Source of the DNA: JAPHTQ01 sp050302275
Lineage (GTDB): Bacteria > Pseudomonadota > Gammaproteobacteria > Thiohalomonadales > Thiohalomonadaceae
DNA length: 11,996 bases
Assembly (NCBI GenBank): GCA_050302275.1
Contig: JBNLAT010000062.1
Location: 1-11,996, forward strand
Reading direction: 5' to 3'
The translations under genes and the position numbers were made by a program. Shown here piece by piece: positions 1-5,460 of the stretch; within the stretch, counting starts at the first letter, position 1; each line of letters opens with the position of its first letter. Below the pieces are notes generated by a model. It made no database searches and was not told the origin of the DNA. It saw nothing but the letters and a program-made list of their open reading frames with translations.

Positions 1-1
1 C

Positions 2-187
2 ATCGGCGCCTTCTACTACATCCGGGTGGTCAAGCTGATGTACTTCGATCAGCCCGTCGACGAAACCCCACTCCAGGTGGGCATGGACACCCAGGTGGTG
101 CTGTCCCTCAACGGCCTCGCAATGCTGCTGCTGGGGCTTTTCCCGGCGGGGCTGCTGTCGATCTGCAGCAGCGCCTTCGGCGGCTGA
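2..187 (+). CDS. nuoN: NADH-quinone oxidoreductase subunit N, C-terminal fragment
   Basis: The last 61 residues of an open frame that enters from the left edge. NuoN is a proton-pumping, antiporter-like membrane subunit of respiratory complex I. The visible part has the typical end of the protein: a segment reading IGAFYYIRVVKLMYFD, where the aromatic and basic residues precede a short acidic loop, then a final hydrophobic helix (NGLAMLLLGLFPAGLLSIC) before the stop. This matches the last transmembrane helix of the family. nuoN is normally the last gene of the nuo operon, which agrees with the non-coding DNA and new promoter that follow. MrpD or NuoM-like antiporter subunits are related alternatives, but the C-terminal wording favours NuoN. 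Confidence 0.85.
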   Translation: MGAFYYIRVVKLMYFDQPVDETPLQVGMDTQVVLSLNGLAMLLLGLFPAGLLSICSSAFGG

Positions 188-210
188 GAGAGGGAACTTC
201 TACTTCGGGG

Positions 211-239
211 TTGCACTCTTAAGACAACAACGGTAGTAT
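211..239 (+). promoter_or_regulatory. sigma-70 promoter of the tRNA-fMet gene
   Basis: A -35 box TTGCAC (211-216) and a -10 box TAGTAT (234-239) are separated by exactly 17 bp. The -10 box is followed by a G+C-rich discriminator (GCCCCC), the arrangement usual for stable-RNA promoters under stringent control. Transcription would start near 246, a few bases before the mature tRNA. Confidence 0.75.
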
Positions 240-252
240 GCCCCCTCCTTGA

Positions 253-329
<77 letters not shown>

Positions 330-344
330 AATAAAAAACACTAA

Positions 345-375
345 AGCCAATCACTTAACAGTGGTTGGCTTTTTT
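345..375 (+). terminator. intrinsic terminator after tRNA-fMet
   Basis: A 10-bp stem (345-354 with 361-370, one G-T pair) and a 6-nt loop TTAACA are followed by a run of T from 370 to 375. It lies 15 bp after the tRNA CCA end and would release the tRNA transcript, so this tRNA is probably not co-transcribed with a downstream operon. Confidence 0.85.
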
Positions 376-756
376 GTTATCGGCTGCAAGAAAATCCCTG
401 TGTCCATTTATAGTTCTGAGCTAGGAATATTAATCAGAATTGACCTTAGGTGTCTGTTCCCATATTGGCGATTTCATGAAGGTCAGTGGTGGTTCTCCAC
501 CTGTTGGATGTGGTCGATATTCTGATGTGTCAGGTCGGGAATAACGTACTACTGGCCCAGGTCTTCTCTGAAGACAAGTACCTCCAGATAGTTCAAGTGC
601 TGCCCGGCTATCCTTGTGAACGGAACTAAGAGCGTCGTCAGTGAAGCAAATAGACTCGTGAACGTAGCATTAACCCTCGGGAACGGAGCAAGAAAGTGTC
701 GTGAGCGGAGGGAAAAGCCTAGTCAGTGAAACAAATAGATTTGTCATCGCAGAAAT
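376..756. other. long non-coding stretch after the tRNA
   Basis: About 380 bp with no convincing reading frame on either strand. Two small perfect hairpins are visible: GGTGG-TTCT-CCACC at 488-501 and GTCTTC-TCT-GAAGAC at 561-575. Neither is followed by a T-run. The 3' end of the tRNA is not repeated here or elsewhere in the window, so no integration-site copy can be named. The later part contains the direct repeat listed separately. The stretch may be the eroded edge of an inserted region. Confidence 0.5.
637..744 (+). repeat. degenerate 23-bp direct repeat, 85 bp apart
   Basis: Positions 637-659 (starting GTCAGTGAAGCAAATAGA) and 722-744 (starting GTCAGTGAAACAAATAGA) agree at 20 of 23 bases. 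Related fragments of the form GAACGGA-purine-rich recur at about 618, 681 and 808, so the block 616-820 looks like two or three diverged copies of a roughly 65-85 bp unit. The origin is unknown: it could be a decayed tandem duplication or remains of a mobile repeat. Confidence 0.5.
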
Positions 757-763
757 ATGACAC

Positions 764-952
764 GTGCATATAGCAAAAAGCATTGTCAATGTGCCAGAAA
801 GCCCCTTGAACGGAGAAAAGCGCTATGTGGACGATGCAAAAACCTTCGAATTCGAAGATAATTCCGGGAATCTGTGGGCTAAAATTTCGTCGGATACGGA
901 ACAAATTGCCGTATTGACGAGAGTCAAAGTATTAGAAATCTGGCCGGGCTAA
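764..952 (+). CDS. doubtful small ORF, 62 residues
   Basis: A GTG-started frame begins directly after an in-frame stop (758-760). No ribosome binding site is visible before it. The product is acidic and soluble, ending LTRVKVLEIWPG, with no recognised domain. Its stop codon (950-952) sits in the loop of the hairpin at 940-963, which also serves the convergent gene. A second overlapping frame (757-861) would give a 34-residue Cys-rich peptide. Either could be chance in this repeat-rich stretch. It is kept only because the frame continues neatly up to the terminator-like hairpin. Confidence 0.2.
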   Translation: MHIAKSIVNVPESPLNGEKRYVDDAKTFEFEDNSGNLWAKISSDTEQIAVLTRVKVLEIWPG

Positions 953-963
953 ACCCCGGCCAG
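940..963 (-). terminator. terminator-like hairpin between convergent frames
   Basis: A perfect 9-bp G+C-rich stem (CTGGCCGGG 940-948 with CCCGGCCAG 955-963) and a 6-nt loop. It lies 9 bp beyond the stop of the reverse-strand gene at 973-1437. On that strand the stem is followed by a moderately T-rich tail (GATTTCTAATACTTT), which fits a modest intrinsic terminator. Confidence 0.55.
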
Positions 964-972
964 ACGGTAAAA

Positions 973-1437
973 TTAGGCCTCCGCTGGGACCTCACGACGC
1001 TGTCCGCTACGGAATCGATTACCGAGCGCCGAGCGCAGCCCCTCCAAACCCGTCACTCCCTCGGTCAGTTTGGCATAGGCATAGACATCAAGTGCGGTAT
1101 TGTAAGCATCGCTGCCTATTGCCATCAGCGTGCCCTCGACCAGTTCGTTAAGTTTATTCAGGGCCAGGCTGACCGGGTGAAGTGCTTGGAAAAGTGCAAC
1201 GTCTCGTTCGAACTCAGTCATATTGAAACGCATCGGCAGCATCTCCGGGTTCTGCTGTGCGACCGTCAACGCTTTGTCAACAAAACTCCGGCTCTTGTCG
1301 CCCATTTTACTCAGGCTCTGCTTGTCACTGTTACTCAACCCGATTAGAAAGGGCAGGGACTGAAGCTGTTGAATAGCGGCCATCGCCGCTTGCTGATCGG
1401 CTTCGGGAAAATCAGCCGAAATGAGGTTCTGAGACAT
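973..1437 (-). CDS. conserved protein of unknown function, 154 aa
   Basis: Not assigned to a named family. The protein is soluble, has no Cys and no signal peptide, and looks mostly helical. The segment SLPFLIGLSNSDKQSLSKMGDKSRSF, then VDKALTVAQQNPEMLP, resembles a family of about 150-residue uncharacterised bacterial proteins that I recall carrying a similar 'LPFLIGLS...MGDKS..FV.KAL' block followed by a second helical half; this is a memory of the motif, not a search. The C-terminus is basic (RNRFRSGQRREVPAEA-like). The start is well supported: AAGGAG lies 7 bp before the ATG on the reverse strand. The gene stands alone, transcribed towards the tRNA, and its leftward end has the hairpin at 940-963. 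It is not an integron integrase, as it lacks any tyrosine-recombinase signature. Confidence 0.8.
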   Translation of the reverse strand: MSQNLISADFPEADQQAAMAAIQQLQSLPFLIGLSNSDKQSLSKMGDKSRSFVDKALTVAQQNPEMLPMRFNMTEFERDVALFQALHPVSLALNKLNELVEGTLMAIGSDAYNTALDVYAYAKLTEGVTGLEGLRSALGNRFRSGQRREVPAEA

Positions 1438-1738
1438 ATGACTTCTCCTTAATTGCTATCCATGTAAGTTTCCATGTCCACAAGTGCAATATGCATCCGA
1501 TATCATGACGACAACCCGTGAACGAACCATAGAGTAACGAATGAAGACGAAAAAGCAAAAGAATAGATAAATCATGTAGGAAAAAGACTACAGACAGATG
1601 AGCCATGGGCTGGCATTGTTCATTAATTAGAGTTTTATCAGTGATTTATATAAGGTTTGATATTATGTGCCAGCTAGATAACGCAATATCAGTGCGCGCA
1701 GTATATTCCAATATCAGAGCATGCAAGATAATTAAATG
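1438..1738. other. intergenic flank of the cassette array
   Basis: About 300 A+T-rich bases between the divergent gene at 973-1437 and the first cassette. No gene is supported. It contains a 9-bp direct repeat CAATATCAG at 1684-1692 and 1709-1717, ending about 20 bp before the first recombination point. Integron attI sites carry directly repeated integrase-binding sequences in this position, so it may be an attI remnant, but no integrase gene is nearby to confirm it. A TATATA box (1647-1652) and TTGATA (1657-1662) are present, but I could not pair them into a convincing promoter. Confidence 0.4.
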
Positions 1739-1740
1739 TT

Positions 1741-2013
1741 ATGCGTAATATGAAAAGAACGGCAATAACACTCATATCAACAATTATAAGCGCACCAATC
1801 ACATGGTGGCTGCTTAGTGAAGCTGTTGTTCTCTACGAAATGCACGCAACTGGCGCTTCATCACGCGCTGAATTAGCAAATGATTTTGGTTTGGGTTTGC
1901 TTCTGCTATTCATTGTGCCTGCAGGTACATTCATAATTGCTGCAATAGTGGCAGGTGTGGCATGGCATATCTTAGGTAAAGGCAAGAGTGTTAGTCATGC
2001 AAATGTCGCATAA
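1741..2013 (+). CDS. cassette 1: small two-helix membrane protein, 90 aa
   Basis: Family not recognised. Two hydrophobic segments are visible, about residues 7-30 (starting TAITLISTIISAPITWW) and 50-77 (LGLLLLFIVPAGTFIIAAIVAG). A short loop with acidic and polar residues (EMHATGASSRAELAND) joins them, and the tail is basic and polar. An inner-membrane location is inferred. The first ATG overlaps the cassette core itself (GTTATGC); a second ATG at 1750 would give MKRTAITLI and is an equally good start, as neither has a Shine-Dalgarno sequence, which is common in cassettes. The stop TAA is embedded in the R'' box of attC1. Small membrane proteins of unknown role are frequent in cassette arrays; some are toxin- or defence-related, but nothing here shows that. 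Confidence 0.65.
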   Translation: MRNMKRTAITLISTIISAPITWWLLSEAVVLYEMHATGASSRAELANDFGLGLLLLFIVPAGTFIIAAIVAGVAWHILGKGKSVSHANVA

Positions 2014-2111
2014 CACGGCACTCAAGCCTACCCACCTCCGCGGCGCTTGTTTTGTGCTATGTAGCACAAAACAAACCCCACTACGGCGGTCGGCTTAGTT
2101 TAGCGTTATGC
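2008..2111 (+). other. attC recombination site of cassette 1, 104 bp
   Basis: Canonical attC layout. R'' GCATAAC (2008-2014) pairs with R' GTTATGC (2105-2111). Next come 6-nt spacers on both sides (ACGGCA, TTTAGC). L'' CTCAAGCC (2021-2028) pairs with L' GGCTTAG (2092-2098) once the single extrahelical base C2023 is left out; this unpaired base is what tells the integrase which strand to use. The variable middle contains a perfect 13-bp inverted repeat (TTGTTTTGTGCTA, 2-nt loop, then its complement). The cleavage point is between 2105 and 2106. Confidence 0.92.
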
Positions 2112-2132
2112 CTTGTAGAGGATATTTCATTT

Positions 2133-2480
2133 ATGCTGGATTTACTAAAAGTTGTGGCAGGGCTATTTTTGCTAGCTCTAGCATTGCTTCCTGCAATATT
2201 AATCGCTATTTCCTCTATACGACTAAAACGTCTACTAGGTGGGTTCTCTGGCTACGTGATTTTGATGGCTAGTATTTTATTAACTTTGCAGTCACTAGAT
2301 TTTCTGCTCCCTATGTTCCTCACTTTAGTACTAAAGATGAGTCCAGAGGAATATGCAAAATCTTCGGTAATACTTGCCTATGTAAAAGTGACCTTTAATT
2401 ATGTTGCATTACTTTTATTAGGCATTGGTCTTTTGGGGCTGTCAAAGCGTTTCAAGGCTACATTGGTAGAAAATGCATAA
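2133..2480 (+). CDS. cassette 2: three-helix membrane protein, 115 aa
   Basis: Family not recognised. Three hydrophobic segments lie at about residues 5-28, 39-67 and 85-103, with a basic stretch after the first (RLKRLL) and a basic end after the third (SKRFKATLVENA). The short loop KMSPEEYAKSS separates segments two and three. The frame stays open upstream to 2052, but that part runs through attC1. The start at 2133 (MLDLLKVVAG) is preferred because it lies inside cassette 2 and follows AGAGGA at a slightly long distance. The TAA stop overlaps the R'' box of attC2. Function is unknown; only an integral inner-membrane protein is supported. Confidence 0.7.
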   Translation: MLDLLKVVAGLFLLALALLPAILIAISSIRLKRLLGGFSGYVILMASILLTLQSLDFLLPMFLTLVLKMSPEEYAKSSVILAYVKVTFNYVALLLLGIGLLGLSKRFKATLVENA

Positions 2481-2585
2481 CAAATGCAATCACGCGGACA
2501 AGTTTCCGTTCCGCCTTTTGGCATGGCTGCGCCATTTTATGCCAAAAGCCTCCACTCCAACTTGCCTGTGTTGCAGGCGTTAGTT
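2475..2585 (+). other. attC recombination site of cassette 2, 111 bp
   Basis: R'' GCATAAC (2475-2481) and R' GTTAGTT (2579-2585) bound the site. L'' GCAATCAC (2486-2493) pairs with L' GTGTTGC (2568-2574) when T2490 is left unpaired as the extrahelical base. Spacers are short (AAAT and AGGC). The pairing continues inward (GGACAAGTT with AACTTGCC), and a further inner stem is formed by CCTTTTGGCAT and ATGCCAAAAG. R'' matches the first bases of cassette 2 rather than those of cassette 3, as it must. The cleavage point is between 2579 and 2580. Confidence 0.9.
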
Positions 2586-2608
2586 GCAATAGAAAATGAG
2601 CTAAAGGA

Positions 2609-4279
2609 ATGATCAAGAATATCAAATTAAAATTCGGAAGAGCTCAGGGATTAGATCCTCAAACTATTGAGGCTATGCCAATAACCGTTTTCGTTGGCCC
2701 GAACAACTCCGGTAAGAGTGTAGTCCTTGCTGAAATACAACAATTTTGCAGCAATGGAAATAAAAACACCAATAATTTAATAATTGATTCCATTGAGCTA
2801 CAAGGTTTTTCTGAGACAGATATTGATGAAAAGGTCGGAAAAGTAAAACTGAAGCCGAATCGAGGCGAGGCAATAAATCCTGATCATATTTTAGTTGGAA
2901 AAGGTCAAACCAGACATCAAGTTCCAGAGCAACAATTCTTAGCTACTTTAAAAGACCCAAATATACATCCCACACACATTTGCCAGTGGTATTTATCTTA
3001 TAACACGTTAATACTTAATGGCTCCAACAGAATTAATCTAGTAAACCAGCAGGAGGGCGGAAACTTACAACAGCCGCCCCACTCAAGTTTCCAAGTTCTT
3101 TTCCGCGAGGACAATAAACGAAAAGAAGTAAGGCGAATAATTCACGATGCCTTTGGTCAATACTTGGTAGTTGATCCAACAAATTTAGGAAAATTGAACT
3201 TAAGGTTATCTTCTATAGCGCCAAAAGACGATATGGAAGAAAGAGGCATTCATGCAGAAGCCGTAGATTTCCATGCTAATGCTATGCCCATAGCACAGGC
3301 GAGTGATGGCGTAAAAGCATTTACTGGCATGGTCACAGAGATGATAGCAGGCGATCCATCAGTATTGTTAATAGATGAGCCAGAAGCATTTTTACATCCA
3401 TCTCTATCATTTAAATTAGGCAAAGAAGTCTCTGGCATTATGTCAGAGTCACACAAAAGACTATTTGTATCGACTCATAGTCCTAATTTTGTTATGGGGT
3501 GCATTCAATCCGGAGCGCCAGTAAATATTGTAAGGCTAACGTATAGAAACGGTGTAGCTACTGCTCGAATTCTCCCAAATGAAGATATTCTACGATTGAT
3601 GAGGAACCCTCTTTTGAGGTCAACGGGCGTGTTATCTGGTTTATTTTATGAGTTTGTTATTGTTACTGAGTCAGACGCAGATCGAGCATTCTACCAGGAA
3701 ATTAATGACAGGCTCTTGAAGTATACAGATGGTAAGGGCATACCAAATTGTCTCTTTCTACATGCTCAGAACAAGCAAACAGTAAAAACTATTGTAAAAC
3801 CACTTCGTGAACTTGGTATTCCGGTAGCTGGAATAGTAGATATTGATGTATTGAAAGAAGGTGGTACTGTTTGGACTAGCTTTCTTGATAGCGGATCTAT
3901 TCCAGAGATCGAAAGACCTGCATTAGCACAGATTAGACAGGCATTAAAAGCCAAATTCGACGCATCTGGAAAAAATATGAAACGTGATGGTGGAATACAG
4001 ATTTTAGAAGAAGCCGATCAGGAAGCATTAAATAATCTATTCGATAAACTAGCTGAGTATGGTTTGTTTATTATTCCTAATGGAGAACTTGAGTCTTGGC
4101 TAAAATCTTTAAATGCATCTGGTCATGGCCCTAATTGGCTAGTGGAGGTCTTCGAGAAAATGGGCGAGGATCCTAATTCAAGTGAATACTTAAAACCTTC
4201 CGATGGTGATGTTTGGTCTTTTATTGAGAAAATATCAAATTGGTTTTTCAATCCCCAAAGAAAAGGTATACCAAAATAG
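2609..4279 (+). CDS. cassette 3: OLD-like ABC ATPase/TOPRIM nuclease, probable phage defence
   Basis: A 556-residue AAA_15/AAA_21-type ATPase fused to a TOPRIM domain. ATPase motifs are complete: Walker A GPNNSGKS (residues 30-37), a signature-like region around ASDGVKAF, Walker B LLIDEPEAFLHP (D256, E257) and switch histidine in STHSPNF (H290). The TOPRIM part follows from about residue 345: the catalytic glutamate in VIVTESDADRAFYQE (E354), then the DxD motif in GIVDID (D411, D413), and a late ELESWL segment. OLD proteins are Mg-dependent DNA nickases/nucleases, and several act in anti-phage defence. No UvrD-like helicase follows, so it would be a stand-alone (class 1) type. A fused PARIS-like AriA/AriB protein is the main alternative. 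The SD AAGGA directly abuts the ATG, so translation initiation may be weak or unusual. The gene fills its cassette and ends 2 bp before R''. Confidence 0.85.
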   Translation: MIKNIKLKFGRAQGLDPQTIEAMPITVFVGPNNSGKSVVLAEIQQFCSNGNKNTNNLIIDSIELQGFSETDIDEKVGKVKLKPNRGEAINPDHILVGKGQTRHQVPEQQFLATLKDPNIHPTHICQWYLSYNTLILNGSNRINLVNQQEGGNLQQPPHSSFQVLFREDNKRKEVRRIIHDAFGQYLVVDPTNLGKLNLRLSSIAPKDDMEERGIHAEAVDFHANAMPIAQASDGVKAFTGMVTEMIAGDPSVLLIDEPEAFLHPSLSFKLGKEVSGIMSESHKRLFVSTHSPNFVMGCIQSGAPVNIVRLTYRNGVATARILPNEDILRLMRNPLLRSTGVLSGLFYEFVIVTESDADRAFYQEINDRLLKYTDGKGIPNCLFLHAQNKQTVKTIVKPLRELGIPVAGIVDIDVLKEGGTVWTSFLDSGSIPEIERPALAQIRQALKAKFDASGKNMKRDGGIQILEEADQEALNNLFDKLAEYGLFIIPNGELESWLKSLNASGHGPNWLVEVFEKMGEDPNSSEYLKPSDGDVWSFIEKISNWFFNPQRKGIPK

Positions 4280-4280
4280 C

Positions 4281-4341
4281 AACTAACAAAGCGCTCGTTC
4301 GGACGCTCCTTTCGTCGCGCCGCACAGCTTAAACGTTCGGT
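4281..4341 (+). other. attC recombination site of cassette 3, 61 bp
   Basis: A short, classical 59-base-element-sized site. R'' AACTAAC (4281-4287) complements the start of its own cassette (TTAGTT at 2580). L'' GCTCGTTC (4293-4300) pairs with L' GCACAGC (4322-4328) at six of seven positions once C4296 is left unpaired. Spacers are AAAGC and TTAAAC. R' is GTTCGGT (4335-4341), off-consensus at one position. No R'' complementary to this core (ACCGAAC) was found downstream, so the array appears to end here. Confidence 0.82.
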
Positions 4342-4657
4342 GCTGGTACTAATACTTAGACATTTGCGGATTGGCCCATTCCAGGAAATGTACAACAGAG
4401 CGGTGTATTTAGTTTTTTGCACACAATCCTGTGTACAGAAATAGTCGTTTGTTCTTTGAGTCATCTAGCGGGTGTTAATCCCCGTACCTGAGGTAAGTCA
4501 GTGTGGAAACGTATAACATGCAGCGCAATTCGGACTCCGGATCAAGTGATCTTGTGTCATCTGGGTTGACGGGTTAATTTGTAAAACATATGCGATATTA
4601 GATCACTGGCGTGCCTACATCGCTCTGCTGAGCAGCATGCCAATATGAGAGGAAAGA
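4342..4657. other. intergenic region downstream of the cassette array
   Basis: About 315 bp without a supported gene. A candidate promoter lies near its end: TTGACG (4566-4571), 17 bp, then TATGCG (4589-4594), a good -35 with a poor -10, which could serve the lipoprotein gene at 4658. A small palindrome GATCAAGTGATC occurs near 4548. Nothing else was identified. Confidence 0.4.
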
Positions 4658-4855
4658 ATGTATAAATTATTGGTTTTAGTACTACCGCTACTGTTCGTTG
4701 GGTGTAGCAATAAAGCAATATATGACAATATCCAACTCAACAATCGAAACGAGTGCAATAAAGTTCCACCATCGCAATATGATGAGTGTATTGAGCGTGC
4801 AAGCAAAACATATGAGGAATATGAGAGGGAACGTAATGATACTATTGGAAAATAG
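4658..4855 (+). CDS. small outer-membrane-type lipoprotein, 65 aa
   Basis: The N-terminus MYKLLVLVLPLLFVGC is a lipoprotein signal peptide: one basic residue, a hydrophobic stretch and the lipobox F-V-G-C with the acylated Cys at position 16. Ser at +2 gives no inner-membrane retention signal, so outer-membrane anchoring is inferred. The mature part is only about 50 residues. It contains two further Cys (NECNKVPPSQYDECIERA) that could form a disulfide, then a highly charged, helical YEEYERER tail. A family name is not known to me, though short lipoproteins with this 'EC...YDEC' and 'YEEYERER' wording do seem to recur in gammaproteobacteria. A good ribosome binding site (AGAGGAAAG) precedes the ATG. 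It lies just outside the array and has no attC of its own. Confidence 0.8.
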   Translation: MYKLLVLVLPLLFVGCSNKAIYDNIQLNNRNECNKVPPSQYDECIERASKTYEEYERERNDTIGK

Positions 4856-5007
4856 TGCACAATATCTGAAGCTTTAGAGTTTACGGGCTTTCCAATCCTT
4901 GATGATGGCTGAGTGGTCAAGTTAGCAATATGGCAAAGCACGCCATGCCAGCCACTGCGTGATTTTCGGTGGTTTGACTATTGGTGTTACATACAACGGA
5001 GTACTCA

Positions 5008-5379
5008 ATGTTTATCGTGACCAAAAAAGGCAGTAACCACCTCGAAATAACGCTCAGCGGCAAGCTGGACACTGAAGACATGAAGCGTGCGTTGGATGAA
5101 CTGGAGGATAAGTCCAAGGATATCGTCAATGGGACCTTGCTATACAACGTAATTGATTTTCATCTGCCTTCTTTGGGGGGTATAGCCGTAGAATTCTCGC
5201 GTCTTCCATCCATGTTCGGTTGGATTAGAAAATTCAAGCGTGCGGCAGTCTTGACCGACAAAGCATGGATCAAGAAAGTAAGCGAGTTCGAAGGGGCGCT
5301 CACACCCGGTCTGGAAATTAAGGGGTTTGGAGCAGACGAAAGGGACAAAGCCGAAGCCTGGTTGTCGAATCTATCCTGA
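5008..5379 (+). CDS. SpoIIAA-like (STAS-fold) protein, 123 aa
   Basis: Matches the SpoIIAA-like family (DUF3478, STAS/CRAL-TRIO-like fold) in length and wording. It has an N-terminal LEITLSGKLDTEDMKRAL strand-helix, a central LLYNVIDFH strand, and the typical second half GWIRKFKRAAVLTDKAWIKKVSEF followed by PGLEIKGF and a final acidic/aromatic EAWL helix. It is a soluble cytoplasmic protein. The family is widespread and its biological role is poorly defined; lipid-like ligand binding or stress roles have been suggested for relatives. The frame is open from 4981, but ATG 5008 is chosen because ACGGAG lies 6 bp upstream and the family starts here. It is convergent with the gene at 5461-5883; a short CCAGC/GCTGG hairpin lies between them (5393-5407), but without a T-run. 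Confidence 0.85.
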   Translation: MFIVTKKGSNHLEITLSGKLDTEDMKRALDELEDKSKDIVNGTLLYNVIDFHLPSLGGIAVEFSRLPSMFGWIRKFKRAAVLTDKAWIKKVSEFEGALTPGLEIKGFGADERDKAEAWLSNLS

Positions 5380-5460
5380 ATAAATGCGCTAGCCAGCTAA
5401 TTGCTGGAAATGGCCGTTACTCCGTGAGGATTTCTGTCTCCGGTCCTCCTGACCCTTGGT

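Larger units (their letters stand above)
1739..4335 (+). mobile_element. array of three integron gene cassettes without an integrase (CALIN-like)
   Basis: Three gene-plus-attC units run head to tail: cassette 1 at 1739-2105, cassette 2 at 2106-2579 and cassette 3 at 2580-4335. Integron cassettes are cut between G and TT of the 7-bp core GTTRRRY, so each cassette's own first bases must pair with its own R'' box. This holds for all three: TTATGC with GCATAAC (cassette 1), TTATGC with GCATAAC (cassette 2), TTAGTTGC with GCAACTAAC (cassette 3). All three genes are in the same orientation and stop in or next to R''. The last core (GTTCGGT) departs from the consensus, as expected for the host side of an array. 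No IntI-type tyrosine recombinase is present in the window. Confidence 0.85.

Noticed and set aside
616..760. A possible CRISPR-like or iteron array.
   Set aside because: There are only two recognisable copies of the 23-bp repeat, they have diverged, and spacing and unit size are irregular.
1412..1606. A reverse-strand 64-codon frame with a hydrophobic start overlapping the gene at 973-1437.
   Set aside because: It overlaps the start of a gene with a strong ribosome binding site, and the sequence shows no support of its own.
2052..2132. An upstream extension of the cassette 2 gene.
   Set aside because: The extra residues are translated from attC1, which belongs to cassette 1. A start within cassette 2 (2133) is available.
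4123..4464. A 113-codon reverse-strand frame across the end of the OLD-like gene and attC3.
   Set aside because: It crosses a coding end and a recombination site, has no ribosome binding site that I can see and no domain.
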